From Cryptomeria japonica (taxonomy: Eukaryota > Streptophyta > Pinopsida > Cupressales > Cupressaceae), in contig NC_081407.1 of the NCBI RefSeq assembly GCF_030272615.1, positions 440,473,213-440,537,212 on the forward strand: a stretch of 64,000 nucleotides of DNA. The letters are read 5' to 3'. A program made the position numbers and the translations under genes. Each line of letters starts with the position of its first letter. Positions within the stretch are counted from its first letter, which is position 1. Below are positions 58,784-64,000 of this stretch, in pieces. The notes beneath the pieces are model-generated. The model worked only from the letters and a program-made list of their open reading frames with translations. It had not been told where the DNA came from and ran no database searches.

Positions 58784-59340
58784 ACTCAATCAAAATCTTG
58801 TCCAAGACTTCTAGGTGTCCTTCTCTGGTGAATGATTTAGCTAAAAAATCATCCACATAGTCTTCCATTAGCGTATGCATCATGTCATGGAAGATGGTGG
58901 CCATTTCCCTTTAGTATGTTTCTCCTGCATTTTTAAGACCGAATGGAATCACATTCCAATAGTATGCTCCCTATGGACATCTGAAAGCAGTCTTGTGTTG
59001 GTCTTCTAGAATGATCTTGATCTAGTTGTATCCTGAAAAATCCATCCATGAGTGAGAGCATTCCATGACCCGTTGTTAGGTATACAATCATGACAATGTT
59101 AGGAAGAGGCAAGTCATCTTTTGGACATGCCTTGTTTAGATCCCTAGAATCTGTACAGATATAGATGCCCATAGTTGGTTTTCCCACTAGTACTATGTTA
59201 AATGTCCATTCTGCATAATCAATTGATTTGATGAAACCAACATCTAATATCTTATTAATTTCATCTTTAACAAAGATGGAAATCTGAGGATGCATCTTCA
59301 TGAGCTTCTACGTCACTGGTTTAGCTCCTTCTACCACTGT
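58784..59340 (-). pseudogene. Reverse transcriptase of element E, N-terminal half
   Basis: KMHPQISIFVKDEINKILDV (59300) begins the domain, followed by DSRDLNKACPKDDLPLPNIV, the GHGMLSLMDGF block (59060), a frameshift, and YVDD at 58848-58859 within LMEDYVDDFLAKSFT. The frame stops being RT at the G0 LTR. Confidence 0.9.
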
Positions 59341-59511
59341 CAAGTGATGCATTACCAAATTTGGGTCTAGTCTGGGAATGTTTGCATAGGACCATGCAAA
59401 TTTGATCTATTTTCTTTGAAAGAATTATGTAAAATTGGGATCCTCTTCAGAAGTTAATGATGAAGCCAAGTATATCATGTGAGGATTCTTGAGAGTGCCC
59501 AAATTTATTTC

Positions 59512-60703
59512 TGTAGCGTCCTAAAATTGCAACACTTGCAATTTCGACTGCATTTGGGTCTTCACGATGGTGGCGCAACATTGAACCTGAATGGAGACCC
59601 CGAAACCTGTTTACGACATCAAAAACTGCATATTTCTACACCTTGGCCTAATCCTTCCTTGCACCCTGCTGTCCCGGGAGGTGGGACCATGGCGCCCAGT
59701 GCCCTGGTCCCTGGCCCTATTTTGGGCCCGGTCTCTTGTTGGGCATCGGGTCTTTAAGTTTGCAATTCGGAAAATAATGCTTCTAGGTCGGCCTAAGGTC
59801 GGAAAAATCAGTCTCTCAACCCTAATTGACAAGTATATAAACTACTTTTCCTCTCCTAGAAAGGGAGGAAGGAAGTAAGCAAAAGCAAGAGGCGAAAACG
59901 ATATTCAAACATTCAAACATTCAAACATTCAAGCATTCCTTCAAGCAATTGAGCATTCTAAGTCTCCATTCAAGGCTAGGTGTTGCATTCAAGACAAGGA
60001 TTCAACCATTGAAGAGGAGATCACCTACAACATACAAAATACAACATTCATTACACCTTCGCATGTAAGAATACAAACATTCTTACAACAAGGTATCAGT
60101 ATTTGTTTACATTACAAACATTTACATTTACAGCATTCTCATTTCTTGGTTAATTCCAAAACCGGGGTTTGACCTAAAGGCAAACCCCTAATCCCTAACC
60201 CCCCAATCGTCCTCTCTTTTCTGTGTGTAGGTTGCAGGTACGCGGCTGTAATTGAAGATCTGGAATCCTTGTGCAAAGACGAACAGATCCCCCTTCGTTT
60301 CGCGGATTTTTCGGAGGACCGTGTGCACTCCGGGCGCCATCGTCCCGTCAACTTTCGCTCAAATTTGCAGGACAGCATCGTCTCGACATTTTACTGCTAA
60401 TTTCAGGTCCGTAGCTTCATCCCATGTCCCTATCTCCGTCTATAAGCGAATCTTTCCTACTTTACATGTACTTCTAGTTCAATCTTTCTATCTACATTCT
60501 TTACAAAAGAGGGTATCCTTGATGTCTTAACCCTTGATACTCATTTAGAATCCAGTCTTGCATTGTGTGAGATTGGATCTTGTGGGTTTCAACCCCTCTT
60601 TTGAATGTAAAGTCTCTCCTAAGTGAAAACCGTCAACCCTAGTGACCTCCCTTCTCTCTCCTTGGAGTGGGGGAACACCTGGGGTTCAATTTTCCACTTT
60701 ACA
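59512..60703 (+). mobile_element. Solo LTR with perfect 5-bp target-site duplication
   Basis: Begins TGTAGCGTCCTAAAATTGC, ends CCACTTTACA, and is flanked by atttc on both sides (59507-59511 and 60704-60708). It has a TATA box (tatataaa, 59834-59841) and a 9-bp tandem attcaaac-type repeat (59908-59940). No internal region; formed presumably by LTR-LTR recombination. GC content is higher than its surroundings. Frames within it (59479-59878, 60139-60530) are not genes. Confidence 0.88.
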
Positions 60704-60708
60704 ATTTC

Positions 60709-61560
60709 CTTGGTTTCCTCTTTAAGGATGGATGATCATTCTTGATCTGTACTAAAGGGGAGAACGGCAAACCTTTCATCCTCAAGTACCTTAGAGAGAT
60801 TTTCACCTTTGGATGTGTTCTTTGTTTTCACTTTTTGGGGATCTAGAAGTGTCGTAGTGAGGTTTTCACTGGAAGATCCATTCTTTATTGTGATATTTTT
60901 GCAACTAAAAGGTTTGGCATTTTCTCCAAAGTATGTTGCAATGTTAAGTTAAATGGAGAATCCAGCTTTATGATCCCCACTTGGTATGTTATCTCGTAAT
61001 TCAAGAAAGTCTATGATTGCCTCATCATTTTGGAAGGTGTCAAGGCATGGAGGATTCTGTTGGTTCCAATCGTTGAGTCTAGGGTGGATAATAGGCATGG
61101 CCTCATTAATTAAGTTTAGTTCATAGGATATGTCATTGAGGGTTAACATGGAGGTATGAAGGTCATTTTTCATACTCTCCTCATCGTATTCGGGCTTGGG
61201 AGGTAATACATCTATTGTATAAGTATACTTAGGTTCAGGATCCCAAAAGCTTTTGATCCATGCGTCCCCTTCAACTGCTTTATCTTGAAAAATATTCAAA
61301 GCATCTTCCTCCTCAGAATCATGTGAATTTAAGGAACCCCATTCATATTCATGTGAATCTATTTCATAATCACTCTCTAAAACTATATTACTATACTTTA
61401 TGGGGATGTCATCTAGTGAGAAAGGCTTGTTAATAGCTAGTACATGTATTATTTATGATGGGGCCATTGATGCTTCTTGTTTATCTGAAATGGTCAATGA
61501 CCACATTTTTGGAGTAATGGGCCTATAAGTGGATTGTGTTTATTTTTCATTAAACTTAAG
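60709..61560 (-). pseudogene. Acidic protease-RT linker of element E
   Basis: The open block 61299-60949 (MNIFQDKAVEGDAWIKSFWD ... NDEAIIDFLELRD) is Asp/Glu-rich and matches no enzyme; it corresponds to the charged linker of G1 (14147-15379). Confidence 0.6.
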
Positions 61561-62045
61561 CTTAGAAGAAGACCTGGGACTAGGACAAAACCAAGTCTTA
61601 TCTTATCTTTAATTCAGTTTCAACATGGGTTGTAATGGCTCTTGTGGTCCCTATTTGTAAGATCCCAAAGCACTATGGCCATCAAATCCCATCTTTTGCA
61701 TTATAGTGAAACATTTCCATACTTCTTTGTGGGAATTTTTGCCTTTTGTTTTCCTTTATCCATAGGGTCCATGTAGATCCATTCGGCCAAATCTTCGTCT
61801 ATAGTTTCCTCCTCTTGGTTCCTTCTAGGGATGAATTGAGATAAGGTACAAGTTTTTGCTACAACAGGTGGCTGAAGTGAACTTTGTGGTTGGCCATGGG
61901 TCTTAGGTGAGAGAGGTAGTTGGCCAACATAGAAAGGTTGGCTAATATTATATTCCCTTGGGCCTTCATTGGATACCTTCATCTTTAACTTGTCCTACTT
62001 AGGTGTACAGATTGATGTACTAGCAAGAGAAGTTGGGTGGATATA
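61561..62045 (-). pseudogene. Protease-RT linker of element E with G-patch-like motif
   Basis: MKVSNEGPREYNISQPFYVG and LAEWIYMDPMDKGKQKAKIP occupy 61982-61701; just downstream MQKMGFDGHSALGSYK (61700-61650) keeps part of the G-patch pattern, followed by stops. Confidence 0.55.
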
Positions 62046-62480
62046 TCATGATGAAGCAATGGCTTCTCTATTGCTAGGTATCGTGATGTCTGGATGGTGA
62101 TGGATGTTATTGCAGAAGATGAATGGATTGGCATCACCTAGGATAGTAGTCTCTACCCCATTGCATGGAAATTTTAAGCATTGATGGTAGGTGGAGGTTA
62201 CTTCTTGCATGGCATGTATCCATGGTCTTCCTAATAGGATATTATATGGAAGAGGAAGGTCTAGGACTTGACAAGCCACATTCTTCACCACAGGCCCTAC
62301 CCGCACTGGTAAAGTAGCACATCCTTTGGAGGAGCATTATGCATCATCATAGGCCTTGATGGTGATCTTATTTTTGTAATCCACTGCATTTTCAGCATAT
62401 CCCAATGTTGTGATTAACTGTAAGGTACAAATGTTAAGGTCAACTCCATTGTCAATCAAGACTCGCTTGATTCTATGTTG
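62046..62480 (-). pseudogene. Protease of element E, broken
   Basis: The active-site block LIDNGVDLNICTLQLI (62470-62410, two frames) and YNILLGRPWIHAMQEVTS (62250-62200) are recognisable, followed by CLKFPCNGVETTILGDANPF. Confidence 0.8.
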
Positions 62481-63050
62481 ATGGATGAATCCCTAAATGT
62501 GAAGAGAGGCGTTATGCGGTTGTTGAATGAATGCATCATAATTCTCTGCAAAAGTAAGACATGGTGATGATTTAAGACTTCCAACCATGGATTGAAATTG
62601 ATCTATGTTTAGGTTGGATGGGACTAACGCCTCTTGGAGAGCTTGGTCCAAGATGGTTTTATGTGAGGGTGACAAGTGCAAAATCTCTAATATACAGATA
62701 AGTGTTGGCATCCTATCTAATTGGTCTAAGGGGTTGTATTGTTTGGGTACATATTCCTCTCTTGATGGTGCTCCTCATATGGTAACCTTGCTATGGTGGG
62801 TAACAATGTTGTATTTAGGATTTTTTATGTTTGATCATAATGGTTGCAACTTGTTCATCAGCATCATAAAGGTTATTTATAGTATAGCTATATGAGGCTC
62901 GTGTATAATTGGTTGAGTTATCTGAGTTCTTACCATGATTGGAGGGACCCCCGTTTTCGTACGATGGAAGTGGACTTTTGAACATGAGGTGATCCTCATT
63001 GGATTTTTGAACATAAGGCGATCAACAATTCATTCTAAGTTGTGATTACC
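62481..63050 (-). pseudogene. Gag C-terminal remnant of element E
   Basis: FKSPLPSYENGGPSNHG (near 62990-62940) and HKTILDQALQEALVPSNLNI (62670-62610) match the end of Gag in G1 (FKNPLPNYNKEGASSSN; YKDILEQALVETNVPQDLDI). Capsid and zinc-knuckle parts are missing. Confidence 0.7.
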
Positions 63051-63075
63051 AATAAAGGATTTCACATAGCTATAG

Positions 63076-64000
63076 GGCACAAGACTTATGATTTTCCAAG
63101 AAGAAATGTCTCGCATTAAATACATTTTAATAGATGAAATGAGCTTCATGGGCCTTAGGTTACTTGAAAAATATAGAATCTCGACTTTGATGAGTATTTC
63201 CTAAGAACAAACATAAAAACTTTGGAGGTAACTTTCATATCTACATGCCATCTCTTAGAATATGAATTCTACATTGCAATACATTTTCATTATTATATTA
63301 CAATATAAATTTTACAATATACGTACCTCAAAAAACCTACTAAAAATTTTATTCAGGGATTTCTATGATATTGGTTGGAGATTTGGCACAATTACCTCCA
63401 GTGAATGATAGACCAACATACATGAATGGAATACGTTTAAAGCTATTGTGGGAAGAATTCAAAATAGTAGTTACATTAGAGCATATTTTCAGACAAGATG
63501 GACACACTATCGAACAAGAAAGATTTCATTTTCTCCTATCAAACATAGAGGATACAAATCCAATAATAGATGATTGGATGCTACTCATGTCAAGAATAAA
63601 TACCAAATTGAGTATTGCAACAAATGAAGAGTTTGAAAATAGTGTTCACTTATTCTCAAAAAATGACAATATCCACAAGCATAATAGGAAAAAACTTTAT
63701 TCATTATCAAATCCTATTGCACGAAGAATTGCAGTGAAAACAATAGCTAGCTCCACAGAAGAACATGATAATGATGAGATCGATATGGAACTACTATTGA
63801 GTAACAATGCAAGGGTAATATTAAATTCAAACCTACAGATAGAAGCAGGTCTTGTCAATGGAGCACTTGGTTACGTTTGAAGTATTGTATAAACACTTGG
63901 AACAATTCCACCACAACTACCATTATATGTACTTGTAGATTTCGAGAGCTAAACAGGATTTCCATTTGATGATTGACATCCACAAACAGTTCCTATTCCA
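63076..64000 (+). pseudogene. PIF1-like (Helitron-type) helicase fragment with an intron
   Basis: Motif II is MSRIKYILIDEMSFMGLRLL (63109-63168). A frameshift follows, then FPKNKHKNFG up to an exon end at 63227. Intron 63228-63356 (GTAACTTT ... TTATTCAG) joins in phase to GISMILVGDLAQLPPV (motif III), LEHIFRQDG, and VNGALGYV (63840-63880), after which stops appear. Motifs I and Ia are absent to the left, where element E begins. PIF1 helicases unwind 5'-3'; in plants such pieces mostly come from Helitron RepHel or their captures. No Rep domain is visible, so Helitron origin is inferred. Confidence 0.85.
63228..63356 (+). other. Intron in the PIF1-like helicase
   Basis: 129 bases, AT-rich, GT...AG, with a pyrimidine-rich end (aaaattttattcag). 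Splicing restores the conserved FGG-IS(M/I)ILVGD junction of PIF1 helicases. Confidence 0.75.

Larger units (their letters stand above)
58784..63050 (-). mobile_element. Element E: gypsy (Tat-type) element, truncated on both sides
   Basis: On minus: C-terminal gag (63030-62481), protease (62480-62046), linker with G-patch-like motif, acidic linker, RT up to 58784, where the LTR of G0 cuts it. A solo LTR (59512-60703) is nested in the linker. Motif order and protease-RT linker match G1. Its right limit against the helicase fragment is not defined by an LTR, which suggests deletion or rearrangement. Confidence 0.75.

Noticed and set aside
59479-60530. Several open frames of 70-95 codons
   Set aside because: They lie wholly or largely inside the solo LTR and overlap on both strands without conserved motifs.
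1-64000. tRNA, rRNA or organelle DNA insertions
   Set aside because: Short 'ggctctgatacca' matches are primer-binding sites; no cloverleaf, rRNA core or organelle gene was noticed.

Overview
The window looks like intergenic DNA from a large plant genome. LTR retrotransposons are inserted inside one another, nearly every reading frame is broken by stops or frameshifts, and I see no intact host gene. The density of Ty3/gypsy (Tat-type) and Ty1/copia-type elements with long LTRs suggests a gymnosperm, probably a conifer, but that is inference and the species cannot be named.

Nesting, read from the left. Element A (1-5432, minus) is a non-autonomous LTR element with a gag-like gene and a long unknown ORF2. 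It sits in a copia element (5433-7941, minus), which sits in the 5' LTR of a Tat-type gypsy element, G1 (7942-32082, plus). A second non-autonomous element of the same design, element B (24798-31447, minus), sits in the 3' LTR of G1. G1 itself split the RNase H region of an older gypsy element, G0 (32083-58783, plus). G0 carries integrase, an array of perfect palindromes and an extra sense ORF (ORF C). ORF C was split by another Tat-type element, D (35610-54909, minus), which in turn carries a 6.5-kb LTR-like insertion (45970-52432) holding a PPR pseudogene fragment. G0 interrupts a fifth gypsy element, E (58784-about 63050, minus), which also holds a clean solo LTR (59512-60703). The right edge (63076-64000) is a PIF1/Helitron-type helicase fragment with a recognisable intron.

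Working parts. G1, D and E share the order protease, G-patch-like motif, RT. G1 and D also show a dual RNase H and integrase, and both carry an antisense, apparently spliced gene with a plant mobile domain (PMD) between integrase and 3' LTR, with tandem repeats in its presumed intron. A and B lack protease, RT and integrase. Their copia-like LTR ends, tRNA-iMet primer sites and polypurine tract suggest copia enzymes mobilise them, while they encode a coiled-coil protein with four zinc knuckles plus a roughly 1000-residue protein of unknown function. A segment of that protein resembles part of ORF C in G0, so the most novel-looking content is this accessory protein family spread over two retrotransposon superfamilies.

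All boundaries come from reading direct repeats, TG...CA ends, primer sites and target-site duplications by eye. No database search was possible.
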